From positions 608,001 to 672,000 of the forward strand of contig NC_016584.1 in NCBI RefSeq assembly GCF_000235605.1: a DNA stretch of 64,000 bases. Reading direction: 5' to 3'. A program made the position numbers and the translations under genes. The notes beneath the pieces are model-generated. The model did not search any database. It was not told the origin of the DNA and worked only from the letters and a program-made list of their open reading frames with translations. The DNA comes from Desulfosporosinus orientis DSM 765. Lineage in GTDB: Bacteria > Bacillota > Desulfitobacteriia > Desulfitobacteriales > Desulfitobacteriaceae. Positions 8,028-18,570 of this stretch are shown here, piece by piece (position 1 is the first letter of the stretch; each line of letters starts with the position of its first letter).

Positions 8028-9269
8028 ATGAATCCTAATACAGGTATACAAAAAGGCCAATGTTTTGAAAAAGGACCCGGTTTTGCCAGAGGTTTACGTG
8101 ATCTGACTATGCATTTAAATTCCAAAACCATAACCGCCGGTATTGTTGCCGCAGTCTTTGGTTGTACTGGACCTGCCCTTATCGTTTTAAGTGCTGCTAC
8201 AAAAGGTAACCTCACCTCAGCTCAGGCTATTTCTTGGCTTTTTGCAATCTATTTCTTTGGAGGTATTATAAGCTTAGGTTTAGCACTCTATTACAAGCAA
8301 CCAATAAACGGAGCCTATTCTATTCCGGGTGCTGTAATGCTAATTGGGGCCTTAAGCACGTTTACTATTAATGAGGCAGTAGGAGCATATTTAATCGCTG
8401 GCATTCTTGTTTTAATCCTTGGCTTATCTGGTCTTGTTGGTAAATTGATGCGATGGTTGCCGCTACCCATTGTTATGGCAATGATTGCCGGAGCAATGAT
8501 CCGTTTTGGAACAGGTATTATTACTTCAACAAATAAAGCTCCTGTAATTGGTGTGGCGGCATTAGTAGGTTTCCTCGTTTTACCACGGTTGACAAAAAAA
8601 ATACCTCCTGTTCTAGGAGCTCTTGTTCTGGGAATTATTGCTGCGGCTTTTATCGGAGGATTAAACTTGAGTGGAGTATCCTATAAATTTGTTGCTCCCC
8701 AGATTTTTGCACCTGCCTTTAACATTAATGCTTTCTTTAGTATCTCTATCCCCTTGGCTGCTTTGGTTATCGGGGCTGAAAATGCCCAGGCAATTGGTGT
8801 ATTAATGGGCCAAGGATACAAACCGCCTATTAACATTATGACAATCATCAGTGGTATCGGTGGAATTGCAACTTCATTCTTTGGCGGGCATAACGCCAAT
8901 ATTGCAGGACCGATGACAGCTATTTGCGCCTCCGAAGAAGCTGGTGATAACAAGGAAGGCCGGTATGCGGCAACAGTTGTTAATGGAATTATCTTCGGTG
9001 CCTTTGGTTTAATAGCCAGTATAGCAGTAGCATTTGTCACGGGTTTGCCGGCAGATTTAATAAGCATTGTTGCTGGATTGGCAATGATCGGTGTATTGAT
9101 TAGTGCTTTTGATGAGGCATTTAGTACTAAGAAATTTAAGACTGGCGCTTTTTTTGCATTGATTATCGCTATGAGCGGAATTACCATTCTGAAAATCAGT
9201 TCACCGTTTTGGGCTCTCTTAGGTGGTGTTATTGTAGCCTTCTTAGTTGAACCCAAAGACTTCAAATAG
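8028..9269 (+). CDS. BenE family benzoate/proton symporter
   Basis: This is a 413-residue polytopic membrane protein with about 11-12 hydrophobic segments and the BenE-type start ITAGIVAAVFGCTGPALIV, followed by YFFGGIISLGLALYYKQPI. BenE carriers import benzoate or related aromatic acids with protons. A good ribosome site (gggagg) precedes ATG 8028. It is separated by 170 bases from the NadC-like gene, with a TTGACT box near 7912 but a poor -10. The presence of an aromatic-acid carrier beside a meta-cleavage-type lower pathway suggests an aromatic or cyclic acid as substrate of the locus. Confidence 0.88.
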   Translation: MNPNTGIQKGQCFEKGPGFARGLRDLTMHLNSKTITAGIVAAVFGCTGPALIVLSAATKGNLTSAQAISWLFAIYFFGGIISLGLALYYKQPINGAYSIPGAVMLIGALSTFTINEAVGAYLIAGILVLILGLSGLVGKLMRWLPLPIVMAMIAGAMIRFGTGIITSTNKAPVIGVAALVGFLVLPRLTKKIPPVLGALVLGIIAAAFIGGLNLSGVSYKFVAPQIFAPAFNINAFFSISIPLAALVIGAENAQAIGVLMGQGYKPPINIMTIISGIGGIATSFFGGHNANIAGPMTAICASEEAGDNKEGRYAATVVNGIIFGAFGLIASIAVAFVTGLPADLISIVAGLAMIGVLISAFDEAFSTKKFKTGAFFALIIAMSGITILKISSPFWALLGGVIVAFLVEPKDFK

Positions 9270-9880
9270 AATAATTAGGGTGATTTAGCAGACGACAATT
9301 GGTCCGAAAGTTTCCCGGATTGGTGAGGTATGAGCTCAGGGAATTATTGTCAAACGCTGACGATGCTTGGGTTAGATTAAGTGTATGTGTATGTGTATGT
9401 AGGTCATAAGGGTCTAATCACGCAGATTTGAGCGGACGGCATTGTCGTCCGCTGCTTTAGTAAGGCAATTGAAGTCATGAATGAATATAATTTACCCAAG
9501 CCCCTATCGGGTTTGAGATATTTCTTGTGGAATTTGCAGTCTATGATGATCTACGCAACGTCTTCCAAATTCAGAATACCATTCGGTAGTAACAGATAGG
9601 GCATATTAAAGTCGTTGAATTTTCTATTAATGGGCAAAATAGCAAAAGAATAATTATTTTAGAACGCCGTAACTGCAGATAACGATAATCAAGAAACGGG
9701 GTGCAAATAAATTTGATTTAATGAGGAAATCTTATTTGGAATCAAGCGGGCTCAGGATACTACTCAAGAGTAGTAACCAAGACATACTGTTCATTGTTGG
9801 GCGGGAATGGAAATGGCAATAGGTTGGTTATGAAAACCCTATAATTTAGACGCGTTGGCTAATTTTCTATATACATCCTC
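9270..9880. other. Gene-free gap preceding truncated larE
   Basis: No convincing gene in 611 bases. It holds a short TGTATG microrepeat (about 9381-9401) and a hairpin at 9431-9453 (agcggac ... gtccgct) without a T run. It is where the missing N-terminal half of larE would be expected, but no SGGVDS-type PP-loop coding was seen there on reading the frame upstream of 9881; a stop lies 6 codons before the first ATG. Confidence 0.6.
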
Positions 9881-10438
9881 ATGGATAATCCGCCTAACCG
9901 CTGCTATTACTGTAAGAATGAACTATTCTCCAAATTATTAATGGTCGCCAAGGATCAGGGAATAAATTACGTGCTTGATGGCTCTAACTTCGATGACTTG
10001 AATGACCACAGACCGGGAATGAAAGCAGCCAAGGAATTGGGCGTACGCAGTCCGCTAAAAGAAGCAGGGATCACTAAAGAGGAAATTCGTTGTTTTTCCA
10101 AGGAAATGGGCTTACCAACTTGGAATAAGTCTTCCTTTGCCTGTCTTAGTTCCCGTTTTCCGTATAATTCAAGAATAACGAAAGAAAAGCTGAACCAAGT
10201 AGATCGAGGAGAAATGATCTTGCGTTCCTTGGGTTTTCAACAGTTTCGCTTGCGTCACCATGGTGAAATTGCCCGGATCGAGATCCCCCGAGATCAATTC
10301 TTGCTTATGGTAGAAAAAGTAGACCAAGTCGTTGAAGAGCTAAAAACCTGTGGTTTCAGTTATGTTACCATGGACCTTCAAGGTTACCGGACGGGGAGTA
10401 TGAATGAGACTTTAAAAGAAGAGGACAAAAACGTATGA
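9881..10438 (+). pseudogene. larE: larE fragment (ATP-dependent sacrificial sulfur transferase, N-terminus missing)
   Basis: The 185 residues match the C-terminal two thirds of LarE: NPPNRCYYCKNELF, DGSNFDDLNDHRPG, and ACLSSR with the sacrificial cysteine at C88. LarE normally has about 270 residues and begins with an SGGVDS PP-loop ATP site. That part is absent, and an in-frame stop lies six codons upstream of the first ATG. No ribosome site precedes ATG 9881. It could not adenylate the substrate carboxylate by the known mechanism, so it is called a truncated remnant. It ends 4 bases inside larB, in the normal larE-B-C order. Confidence 0.8.
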
Positions 10439-11196
10439 ATGAAAAAAGCCTGCGTGACTTGCTCATAGGAATTAAGAATAACGAGATTAGTGTTGATTCA
10501 GGGTTAAATAAATTGAAAGATTTGCCCTTTGAGGATTTAGGCTTTGTTAAAATCGACCATCATCGTCAGCTCAGGCAAGGATTTCCTGAAGTTATTTATA
10601 GTGCAGGTAAAACAACTGAACAAATCGTCACTATCGCCGAAAAACTGGCCGAAGGAGCAGAAACGAACATTCTGGCGACTAGGGCTAATCATGATGTTTA
10701 TGTAGCTGTTGCCGCACGAATTCCTGACGCTGAGTATTATGATTTAGCTCGCTTAATTGTGATACGACGGGGTGAACAGGCAAAACGAGGACATATTTTA
10801 GTGCTCAGTGCCGGAACCTCAGATCTTCCTGTCGCAGAGGAAGCGGCTATTACTGCCGAAGTAATGGGCAACCGGGTGGAACGCCTTTATGACACCGGGG
10901 TAGCCGGTATTCATCGTTTATTAAGCCAAAAAGATAAGCTTTTGGCCGCACGGGTTTTAATCGTAGTTGCTGGAATGGAAGGAGCCCTTGCCAGTGTAGT
11001 TGGAGGGTTGGTAGACAAGCCGGTGATTGCCGTACCCACCAGCGTGGGTTATGGCGCCAGCTTCGGCGGATTGGCCGCATTGCTGGCTATGTTGAACAGC
11101 TGTGCCAGTGGTGTGAGTGTGGTCAATATCGATAATGGTTTTGGCGCTGGCTATCAGGCCAGTTTAATTAATAAGTTAGGGGAGGTCAATGTATGA
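10435..11196 (+). CDS. larB: LarB, nickel-pincer cofactor biosynthesis carboxylase/hydrolase
   Basis: LarB carboxylates and hydrolyses nicotinic acid adenine dinucleotide to give the dicarboxylated pyridinium mononucleotide. The 253-residue protein has the family's N-terminal helical part and a C-terminal AIR-carboxylase (PurE-like) domain with [17 protein letters not shown] and [17 protein letters not shown]. Its length is normal and no motif is missing. The start overlaps the larE fragment and the stop overlaps larC by 4 bases, so the three were one translationally coupled unit. Confidence 0.93.
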   Translation: MNEKSLRDLLIGIKNNEISVDSGLNKLKDLPFEDLGFVKIDHHRQLRQGFPEVIYSAGKTTEQIVTIAEKLAEGAETNILATRANHDVYVAVAARIPDAEYYDLARLIVIRRGEQAKRGHILVLSAGTSDLPVAEEAAITAEVMGNRVERLYDTGVAGIHRLLSQKDKLLAARVLIVVAGMEGALASVVGGLVDKPVIAVPTSVGYGASFGGLAALLAMLNSCASGVSVVNIDNGFGAGYQASLINKLGEVNV

Positions 11197-12431
11197 GAAT
11201 CGCCTACTTTCATTGTTTTGCCGGGATAAGTGGGGATATGACCTTAGGAGCTTTGGTTGATGCTGGTTTAGATTGGGAGCTACTGCAAGCAGATTTAGCT
11301 AAGCTTCCTTTAAGTGGTTATCAATTGCAAAGGGAGAAAGTGATTAAAAAAGGCATTAGTGGAACCAAGGTGCAAGTTTTAACGGAAGAAGGTCATGTAC
11401 ACCGGCATCTTCGGGATGTTCGAGAAATCATTAATAGTAGTACGCTGCCTGAGGTTGTTAAAGAAAAAAGTATCCAGGTTTTTACTCGCTTGGCTGAAGC
11501 CGAAGCAAAAATACATCAAACCTCCGTTGATCAAATTCATTTTCATGAAGTCGGAGCCATGGATGCCATCATTGATATTGTTGGTTCAGTTATTGGCTTA
11601 TGGAGGCTAGAGATTGAGGAAGTATATGCTTCACCAGTGCATATCGGAACAGGTTTTACTAAATGTGCCCACGGAACAATTCCAGTTCCTGCACCTGCTA
11701 CTCTGGAACTATTGCAAGGAGTTCCTATTTATTCGAAGGATATTGAAAAAGAATTAGTGACTCCAACCGGAGCTGCAATTATTACAACCTATTGTCAGGA
11801 TTTTGGCAATATGCCGCCGATGCGGGCTGATACCACCGGTTATGGGGCAGGTGAGCATGATTTAGTCATTCCAAACTTGCTGCGTGTAACCATTGGTGGA
11901 AAACTGGATCAAGTTGGCTCCGACGGGCATATTCGTTATGGCGGCAAGGGTGATGTCCGCCAAGGAGACGCCCTGATGATGGAAGCCAATATAGATGACA
12001 TGAACCCGGAGTTTTATGATTACCTGATAAATAAATTCCTTAAAGCTGGAGCGATGGATGTATTCTTGCGAAAAATCCAAATGAAAAAAAATCGCCCGGC
12101 TATTGTCTTAAGTTTATTGATTCATACCCATCAATTAGAAACATTCTATCAACAGATATTTTCTGAGACAACATCCATCGGGGTTAGAGTTTACCCTGTG
12201 ACCAAGTATATGCTGCCTTATGAAATTAAGACTCTACAGACCAAGCTAGGTCAAGCCAAGGTGAAGGTTGCCCGTTATCAGGATAGCCTGCGTAATGTGG
12301 CTCCGGAATATGAGGATTGCCGTAGACTAGCAGAAGAGCAACAGATACCCCTTAAGGAAGTTTACGATATGATCAAATATGAAGCTTACCAACGGTTGGA
12401 AGCCAAATCTTATTTGGAGACCAAAAAATAA
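11193..12431 (+). CDS. larC: LarC, nickel insertion protein for the pincer cofactor
   Basis: LarC inserts nickel into the thiolated pyridinium nucleotide in a CTP-dependent reaction. At 412 residues this is the complete fused form in one frame; in some lactobacilli the gene is read through a programmed frameshift. Blocks include [25 protein letters not shown] and [19 protein letters not shown] 11193 follows ggggagg. It ends the larE-B-C group; the following chemoreceptor starts 37 bases later with its own ribosome site. Confidence 0.93.
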   Translation: MRIAYFHCFAGISGDMTLGALVDAGLDWELLQADLAKLPLSGYQLQREKVIKKGISGTKVQVLTEEGHVHRHLRDVREIINSSTLPEVVKEKSIQVFTRLAEAEAKIHQTSVDQIHFHEVGAMDAIIDIVGSVIGLWRLEIEEVYASPVHIGTGFTKCAHGTIPVPAPATLELLQGVPIYSKDIEKELVTPTGAAIITTYCQDFGNMPPMRADTTGYGAGEHDLVIPNLLRVTIGGKLDQVGSDGHIRYGGKGDVRQGDALMMEANIDDMNPEFYDYLINKFLKAGAMDVFLRKIQMKKNRPAIVLSLLIHTHQLETFYQQIFSETTSIGVRVYPVTKYMLPYEIKTLQTKLGQAKVKVARYQDSLRNVAPEYEDCRRLAEEQQIPLKEVYDMIKYEAYQRLEAKSYLETKK

Positions 12432-12468
12432 AATCCTCTCGGATAAAGGTGAGGGGAGATTAATTTTG

Positions 12469-13380
12469 ATGGGTCAAGCTAAAAGCCTTGTGCCATCTGA
12501 CTCGGCGAATGCCGAACCCAGTATTACTTTATGGAGGGCTACTATTTTGAGGTATCATGTCACCAGAGCGCAATTGGAAGCATTTAAAATCTTAGAGGAA
12601 GTCATTCCTTACCTTTTGGGAGAAGAGGCAGTTTTGTTCACGACAAATACAGAAAGCTTTGATTCAATGTATACTCCAAAAAGTTTTGTGACCTACACGG
12701 CAAAAACAGGCGACAGTCTGGCAGAGGGCAGCGGCGGTAAGCAATGTGTGGTGACAGGCAAACCGGTGGATAAACTCGTTCCAAAAGAGGTTTATGGGTT
12801 TACATTTCGAACGATTGCACTCCCGGTTATTGAAGATGGCAAAGTGATCGGTTGTATTGCGGTTGCGAGAAGTAGAGAAAAGATGGAATTGATCGTCGAA
12901 ATTGCCGACAATCTCTCCACCAGTTCTGAGGAGATTGCTGCATCCTTGCAAGAAATGACAGTGTACGCAGACAAGAGTGTGGAATCCATGTCAGATTTAG
13001 AGGTTGCTATTAGATTATTAATGGATGGATTAAAAATCATCGAAGAAATGAATGAGCTTGTTAAAAACATTGCTTCACAGACCAATTTGTTAGCGCTTAA
13101 TGCTGCGATAGAGGCCGCCAGAGCTGGTGAACAGGGGCGCGGGTTTGCAGTGGTGGCCGAAGAAGTGAAAAAATTAGCTCAGAAGAGCGTGGATGCAGTA
13201 AAGACTATTAGGCAAGCAATACTAAGTGGTCAGGAGAGTATCAATAATCTAGAATATCAGATCAGCTTAAATGTTGAGACGACTCAGAACCAAGCCCAGA
13301 TAACTCATGGCATAGAAGCGGCTATGGCAGAAATAGTAAGCAGTGCTGCTGGTCTATACGAGCTTAGCAAAACGATCTGA
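12469..13380 (+). CDS. Soluble methyl-accepting chemotaxis-type protein
   Basis: The 303-residue protein has no membrane segment. An N-terminal sensor-like region (about residues 20-140, PAS/GAF-like by feel, not assigned) leads into a short signalling hairpin with the conserved tip [20 protein letters not shown] near residues 205-225. The C-terminus ends soon after the descending helix, so this is a cytoplasmic short-hairpin receptor. ATG 12469 is preceded by gaggggag at 10 bases; an upstream in-frame ATG would overlap larC with no ribosome site. Position directly behind larC hints at sensing a metabolite of this locus (inference). Confidence 0.82.
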   Translation: MGQAKSLVPSDSANAEPSITLWRATILRYHVTRAQLEAFKILEEVIPYLLGEEAVLFTTNTESFDSMYTPKSFVTYTAKTGDSLAEGSGGKQCVVTGKPVDKLVPKEVYGFTFRTIALPVIEDGKVIGCIAVARSREKMELIVEIADNLSTSSEEIAASLQEMTVYADKSVESMSDLEVAIRLLMDGLKIIEEMNELVKNIASQTNLLALNAAIEAARAGEQGRGFAVVAEEVKKLAQKSVDAVKTIRQAILSGQESINNLEYQISLNVETTQNQAQITHGIEAAMAEIVSSAAGLYELSKTI

Positions 13381-13575
13381 AAATTTGCGGAGTGATAAAT
13401 TTATGGACTTCTAGTGGAACAAGGGCTAGGGATGGTACTCGGATTTGTTTGGAAAGGAATAATATCTTTCCCGAATACAGAGAAACCCCGATTGGATGTC
13501 TTTTGAAATACTATAATCTTCATCGTTCATTTGATTCATATTCAAAGGCATAGTTGTTAACATCTTTAGCTAGTT

Positions 13576-13617
13576 AAACCCACACGCTGCAGAAGAAGCG
13601 GTGGGTTTATTTTTTTG
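13576..13617 (+). terminator. Rho-independent terminator
   Basis: Stem aaacccac / gtgggttt (13576-13583 and 13601-13608) followed by attttttt. It lies between convergent chemoreceptor genes and probably serves the plus-strand gene. The rest of the interval 13381-13624 shows nothing. Confidence 0.8.
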
Positions 13618-13624
13618 CAGTTAA

Positions 13625-15358
13625 TTATATTTTAAATTTGGAAACTATTGTTGTCAGACTTTCTCCTAGTTTGGCCAGAGCGTCAGCCGATTGACTTACG
13701 GAGATCATGGTGGCGGCCTGCTCCTGTGACGCGGAGGAAACCTCTTCGGTGTTGGCGGCGGATTTAGCTGCTATCTCACTAATACCTTCTTCCGCTTGAA
13801 CAGTTTGGGCAGTTCCCCGGGCGATTTCTTGCACTGCTTCAGAAACTTGTCGAATTTGCTCAACAACAGCGTTGATTTCCTCTACGATTGTCTGGAAAGA
13901 CTGCCCGGCCATATTTACTGCCTCAACGCCTGCGGCTACTTCATTCATAGCCGTCTCCATCCCCCCGACGGCTTGATTAGTATCTTTCTGAATGGTTCCT
14001 ATAAGATTAGCGATCTGAGCGGCAGACGATGATGATTGTTCTGCCAGCTTACGTACTTCGTCTGCAACTACGGCAAATCCCTTACCGTGTTCCCCGGCTC
14101 GGGCCGCTTCAATGGCGGCATTTAAGGCTAATAGATTGGTTTGATTAGCGATCCCTTTAATGACATCTACAATTTGCCCGATTTCTGTAGATTGAGCTCC
14201 TAGTTGTTGGATCAAGTTTGCAGAATGACTGGCGCCTTCTCTAATTTGCTCAATTTTTTGAACGGCATTTTCGGAATACCGGGCTCCTAATTCCGCTGCC
14301 TGAGCTGCCTTAGTGCTGCTTTGGGTAACATTTTCCGCATTCGCTGCTACTCGTTGAGCGTTAAGTGACAGTTGTTGAATGACTGTATTCGTATCCCTTA
14401 CTGACCTGGCCTGCTCTGCTGCTCCTGCTGCCAGCATGCCCAAGGTGCAGGATACTTGCTCACTTGAAGATGTTGCTTCTTCAGCTACAGCCAGTAATTC
14501 TTCTCCCGTTGCTCCTAAGGTACTGGCTGTATTAACCACTTCTCGAATTAGTTTTCTCAAGTTCATGGTCATTTGATTAAAACCTTTAGATAATTCTCCA
14601 AATTCATCTCTGGATTTTATGATTATTTCCTCGGAGAGATTTCCATCTGCAATTCTCCCAGTAGCTTCTCTTAAAGATTTCATGGATTTCAGTATGCTCT
14701 TTGAGGTGAAGAGGGCAGTCATACTGCCCAGGAGCAGACCGGTCAATGTAAGCAAGGCAGTGATTGTATCATTCTGGGATTGTAAACTGTTAAGTTGTTT
14801 TTGATTGTCTCCTATTGTTTCTTGAAGCCAATTTAGGTAATTGTCGATACTCTGAAGAGTAGCATCAGTAGTAGAATCAAAAAATTGTTGTTGAGATTTC
14901 AAAATTCCTTCATCATTTTTAACCAGGGATTTTCCGTCGCTGTTAATGTTTAAACTGGCCTGGAAAGTCTGGTAAGCTTCGGTAGTATCGTCCACATAGG
15001 CTAAATACCCTTTCAGTACTTCGTCAAGCAGAGCCGTGCCCTCGCTGCTCTCAGTTTTTTGTTTTAGTTCATTAAGCAAAGACTTAGTATCTGTTATAGC
15101 TTGATTTTCTTGTTCCCAATACATTTCAGCCTCTTGCTGGGTTTCCGACTGTAAATAGTAAGCTCCTATGGTATTCGTGTGAGAAATCTGATACATGAGT
15201 TCTTTTGCTAATGCTTTATTCTCTAAAAGCTGCTCATTGGTGGAGGAAATATCGGACATCTTATGTAACATATTTATATTTCCGCCGGCTATAATTGCTA
15301 AGATAAGTAGAACAATACCAAATCCTAAAATAAGTCGTTTTCTAATTGTAATTCTCAA
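13625..15358 (-). CDS. Methyl-accepting chemotaxis protein, 4-helix-bundle sensor
   Basis: This is a transmembrane receptor of about 577 residues: TM1 near the start ([18 protein letters not shown]), a helical periplasmic domain of about 150 residues with the 4HB_MCP look, TM2, a HAMP segment, and a full signalling domain with [20 protein letters not shown]. The TTG at 15358 is preferred because aaggag precedes it at a normal distance, giving [13 protein letters not shown]; an ATG at 15376 and a start at 15406 are possible. It is transcribed toward the preceding receptor gene and away from the efflux operon. Confidence 0.9.
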   Translation of the reverse strand: MRITIRKRLILGFGIVLLILAIIAGGNINMLHKMSDISSTNEQLLENKALAKELMYQISHTNTIGAYYLQSETQQEAEMYWEQENQAITDTKSLLNELKQKTESSEGTALLDEVLKGYLAYVDDTTEAYQTFQASLNINSDGKSLVKNDEGILKSQQQFFDSTTDATLQSIDNYLNWLQETIGDNQKQLNSLQSQNDTITALLTLTGLLLGSMTALFTSKSILKSMKSLREATGRIADGNLSEEIIIKSRDEFGELSKGFNQMTMNLRKLIREVVNTASTLGATGEELLAVAEEATSSSEQVSCTLGMLAAGAAEQARSVRDTNTVIQQLSLNAQRVAANAENVTQSSTKAAQAAELGARYSENAVQKIEQIREGASHSANLIQQLGAQSTEIGQIVDVIKGIANQTNLLALNAAIEAARAGEHGKGFAVVADEVRKLAEQSSSSAAQIANLIGTIQKDTNQAVGGMETAMNEVAAGVEAVNMAGQSFQTIVEEINAVVEQIRQVSEAVQEIARGTAQTVQAEEGISEIAAKSAANTEEVSSASQEQAATMISVSQSADALAKLGESLTTIVSKFKI

Positions 15359-15510
15359 AACCTTCCACTCCTTCATCCGTGCACTGATTATGACGAATTT
15401 AATCAAATCTTTTAATCCTTAAAATGGAAAACTTATGTATTGTAGAATTTCATTAAGATCTAAATCAAATTAAGATGATTTATCTTTGCATCTCCTTTAT
15501 GGTTGAATTT

Positions 15511-15551
15511 AAAAAAACACTAGTTTGTTAATAAATAAACTAGTGTTTTTT
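15511..15551. promoter_or_regulatory. Strong inverted repeat between chemoreceptor and efflux operon
   Basis: Arms of 15 bases (aaaaaacactagttt and its complement) flank a 10-base AT-only loop. It lies in a divergent intergenic region (15359-15713), where a terminator would have no upstream gene, so an operator is more likely. The core TAGTTTGTTAATAAATAAACTA has the size and AT-rich centre of a MarR-family operator, and a MarR gene lies at 19033. An attenuator in the efflux leader remains possible. Confidence 0.45.
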
Positions 15552-15713
15552 AATTTTAATTAGAATACAATAGCTAACTGAAACAGTACTGAATAAAAAC
15601 TGAGAGTTTGCTGAAATTAAACTAGAATATGGTGAGGTGTATGAAAAACTATTTATATTAGCATATTAATTGCAAACCGCTTATAAAAGCTATTGGAAGA
15701 AGAGGTAATCTTA

Positions 15714-16619
15714 ATGAAGCGCAAAAGCAAAGGAAATAGAAGAATTATTGTAGGGTCAATTATTGGACTATTGGTGGTGGCTTTGGGCATTGCCTTATAT
15801 ATTAGGCCGCAAAAAATTAACTATACTGAGGTAAAACCAGTCATTGGAGAATTGTCTACGAATTACAGTTTTTCCGGCAGTGTTGAGGCCAAAAACAGGC
15901 AAACGGTATTGGCGGATAAAACCATGCAAATCAATGAAATCAAAGTTCAGGAAGGAGAGCAAGTTACCCCTGATACCGATCTCATGATAACTACTATGGG
16001 GGAGAAAATGAGGCCGGAAATTTCGGGAGAGGTAACAACGATCTACACTGAAGAAAATGCTCAGCTAATGCCTGGTTCAAAGCTGGCGGACATCGTTGAT
16101 TACTCAGATTTGCAATTAAAGGTTCAAGTCGATGAATATGATTTGGCAGCTGTCTCCAAAGACAAAGAGGCTACCATAACGATTCATGCCCTGGATAAAG
16201 ATATCAAAGGAAAAATAATCGATGTATCAAAAGAAGGAGAGTATATCAACGGTGTTACAACCTTTACAGCAACTATCGCACTTCCTAACGACAATAACCT
16301 GCGCGTAGGCATGTCAGCAGAGGCGAAGGTTGTAAATCAGAGGGTTTCCGGTGTCGTATTATTGCCAATGTCTGCGATTCAGTTTGATGAAAATAACAGC
16401 CCTTTTGTCTTGCTAAAAGACGGCAGCAACTTACCGCAAAGGGTCAGTTTGACTTTGGGTATTAATGATGGTGTACAAGTGGAGATCAAAAGCGGTGTAA
16501 CAGCTAATGATACTGTATTAGTACCGCCGGCAGCGAAAGCTACGGGTTTTGGCGGGAGTTCTCAAATGAGGGATAGAAGTGATCAAACTTCTCAAGAAGC
16601 TCAAAAGGGCGGCGCATGA
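15714..16619 (+). CDS. HlyD/MacA-type periplasmic adaptor of an ABC efflux system
   Basis: This is a membrane-fusion protein of 301 residues. An N-terminal anchor (IIVGSIIGLLVVALGIALYI) is followed by split biotinyl-lipoyl-like halves, with little or no helical hairpin between them, and a beta-barrel region (VDEYDLAAVSKDKEATITI). This short type is common in Gram-positive MacAB-like systems. ATG 15714 has agagg at 8 bases. The stop overlaps the ATPase gene by 4 bases, giving an adaptor-ATPase-permease operon. Confidence 0.88.
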   Translation: MKRKSKGNRRIIVGSIIGLLVVALGIALYIRPQKINYTEVKPVIGELSTNYSFSGSVEAKNRQTVLADKTMQINEIKVQEGEQVTPDTDLMITTMGEKMRPEISGEVTTIYTEENAQLMPGSKLADIVDYSDLQLKVQVDEYDLAAVSKDKEATITIHALDKDIKGKIIDVSKEGEYINGVTTFTATIALPNDNNLRVGMSAEAKVVNQRVSGVVLLPMSAIQFDENNSPFVLLKDGSNLPQRVSLTLGINDGVQVEIKSGVTANDTVLVPPAAKATGFGGSSQMRDRSDQTSQEAQKGGA

Positions 16620-17353
16620 CCATGGGTGAAATTCTAATGATGCAGGATATTGTCAAATGCTATTATCTGGATGCTGAAGAACTTACGGTTCTCAATAAAG
16701 TTAACTTAATAGTCAATCAAGGAGAGTTTGTTTCTGTATTAGGCCCCTCAGGTTCAGGGAAATCCACACTTATGAACATCATTGGCTGTCTTGATGTTCC
16801 TACGAGGGGAAAGTATATCCTGGCTGATCAGAATGTTGAAGACTTAGACGAAAAAGAGTTGGCGCGCATCCGCAACCGAGAGATTGGTTTTGTCTTTCAG
16901 AGTTTTCACCTGTTGCCAAGACTAAATGCTCTTGAAAATGTAGAATTACCTATGATTTATGCAGGGATATCCCCAGAAAATCGACATAAAAAAGCGGCGG
17001 AGATCCTAGAGCGAGTTGGTTTAGCAGATAAAATTCGCCACTACCCCAACCAGCTTTCAGGCGGGCAGCAACAACGTGTTGCTATTGCTCGTTCAGTGGT
17101 AACCGAACCCACAATCTTGCTTGCCGACGAACCGACAGGGGCTCTTGATCAAAAGACTGGAAAACAAATTATGCAGCTTTTTCAAGAACTGAATGCCGAG
17201 GGCAGGACAATTATTATGATTACACACGATACTAATATTGCTAAATACTCAAAAAGAGTAGTTAATATTTTAGACGGACGATTAAGTGAGGGGACGGAGA
17301 GCGATGTTAAGGGAATCTATGAAAATGGCATGGAACAATATTGTTCACAATAA
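16616..17353 (+). CDS. MacB/LolD-type ABC transporter ATP-binding protein
   Basis: The 245-residue ATPase has Walker [10 protein letters not shown], a Q-loop in [12 protein letters not shown], signature LSGGQQQR and Walker [13 protein letters not shown], all typical of the LolD/MacB class. It energises extrusion together with the adjacent permease. It overlaps the permease start by about 50 bases, and the last 15-20 residues are non-conserved read-through into that gene. Substrate unknown; peptides, antibiotics or lipids are usual for the class. Confidence 0.93.
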   Translation: MTMGEILMMQDIVKCYYLDAEELTVLNKVNLIVNQGEFVSVLGPSGSGKSTLMNIIGCLDVPTRGKYILADQNVEDLDEKELARIRNREIGFVFQSFHLLPRLNALENVELPMIYAGISPENRHKKAAEILERVGLADKIRHYPNQLSGGQQQRVAIARSVVTEPTILLADEPTGALDQKTGKQIMQLFQELNAEGRTIIMITHDTNIAKYSKRVVNILDGRLSEGTESDVKGIYENGMEQYCSQ

Positions 17354-18476
17354 AATGCGCTCCTTTCTTACTGTCCTGGGTGTGCTGATTGGAGTGGCCT
17401 CCATAATTGCCCTTATTACCATAGTACAGGGGGCAACGGGCAGTATAACAAGTCAGATATCATCACTAGGCGCTGACAAAATTACTATTCAAGTTATGGG
17501 AACACGCTTAAAGCAAGGATTAAGTGAAAATGATTTAAAGCTGTTGTCAGAAGTTGAGAATGTCAGCGGCGTCTCGCCAACAGTTTCAGGCAAAATCCCT
17601 CTTGTCTTCAATCGGAATTTGAAGCAGGGCGTAAGCGTTCAAGGAAAGAATGAGATTTATCTTCAAAAAGAAAAGGATATTTTGGCAAAGGGCAGAGTGA
17701 TCAACAGTATGGATGTCAGCAATAAAAATCCGGTTGCCATACTAGGCAGTGATCTTGCCAAAGAACTTTTTTTTGGAATTGACCCTATGGGCCAACAGCT
17801 ATTGTTGAATGGCCATACGGTAACCCTTATCGGTGTACTAAAAGAAACGAGTGCTTCGATTATGGGGTCGACTAATCATTTGATTATTCTGCCTTACACC
17901 TCCGCTATGAAGATCATGGGTGTAAGAAGTATTTCTAATGTGGATGTATATATGAGGGATGCCAATCAGTCTGAGAAAATCACCAATGATTTGACTTCAA
18001 TCTTAAATTCAGCATTTAATTATAGAGAGAATGCCTTTACTGTCTTGAATATGCAGAATATGATTGATGTAATCAGCAATATTACGGGGATGCTGACATT
18101 ATTGCTTGCAGGGATAGCTTCAATATCACTTATTGTCGGCGGAATTGGTATTATGAATATGATGTTGGTATCAGTAACGGAACGAACGACAGAAATCGGT
18201 CTTAGGAAGGCTCTTGGAGCAGAGCCCTCGCAGATTCAATTGCAGTTCCTTATTGAATCAATATTTATTTCCCTGTTTGGAGGGATCCTGGGATTGCTCA
18301 TTGGCATGTCCATAGCTTTTGCTGCTTCTATTCTAATGAAATTCACTTTTGTAATGACGGCCTGGACAATAATCCTTGCAGTTGGCTTTTCGGCAGCGGT
18401 GGGTATAATTTTTGGCTTAGCTCCGGCAAGAAAGGCGAGCAGACTTAATCCCATCGATGCCCTTAGACATGTGTAG
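17304..18476 (+). CDS. MacB-like ABC transporter permease
   Basis: This 391-residue permease shows the MacB layout: TM1 near residue 20 (SFLTVLGVLIGVASIIALITI), a MacB_PCD extracytoplasmic domain to about residue 255, then three TMs of the FtsX domain with RTTEIGLRKALGAEPSQIQ. The C-terminus PARKASRLNPIDALRHV is the family's usual end. ATG 17304 has ggacggag just upstream; an in-frame GTG at 17286 has no site. It is the last gene of the efflux operon. Confidence 0.92.
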   Translation: MLRESMKMAWNNIVHNKMRSFLTVLGVLIGVASIIALITIVQGATGSITSQISSLGADKITIQVMGTRLKQGLSENDLKLLSEVENVSGVSPTVSGKIPLVFNRNLKQGVSVQGKNEIYLQKEKDILAKGRVINSMDVSNKNPVAILGSDLAKELFFGIDPMGQQLLLNGHTVTLIGVLKETSASIMGSTNHLIILPYTSAMKIMGVRSISNVDVYMRDANQSEKITNDLTSILNSAFNYRENAFTVLNMQNMIDVISNITGMLTLLLAGIASISLIVGGIGIMNMMLVSVTERTTEIGLRKALGAEPSQIQLQFLIESIFISLFGGILGLLIGMSIAFAASILMKFTFVMTAWTIILAVGFSAAVGIIFGLAPARKASRLNPIDALRHV

Positions 18477-18528
18477 AAATACTGTATTGAGCTTGATAAC
18501 TTATTGACAATTTCCTCTTCCCAAATCA

Positions 18529-18544
18529 TTGTATATTTATACAA
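18529..18544. promoter_or_regulatory. Palindrome near a putative promoter
   Basis: TTGTATATTTATACAA is a perfect palindrome. A TTGACA box lies at 18504-18509 but the -10 is unclear. It is a candidate operator for the small ORFs that follow. Confidence 0.4.
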
Positions 18545-18570
18545 CGATTTAAGAGAAAGAGGCAGTTATT

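Noticed and set aside
8681-9265. Long minus-strand ORF opposite the BenE gene
   Set aside because: Its composition reflects the hydrophobic codons of the transporter on the other strand.
9381-9401. TGTATG microrepeat
   Set aside because: Only about three units, with no coding or regulatory context.
9431-9453. Hairpin agcggac / gtccgct as terminator or insertion-sequence end
   Set aside because: No T run, no matching inverted repeat at a distance and no transposase coding nearby.
12379-12468. Upstream start for the soluble chemoreceptor
   Set aside because: It overlaps larC out of frame with no ribosome site; ATG 12469 has one at proper spacing.
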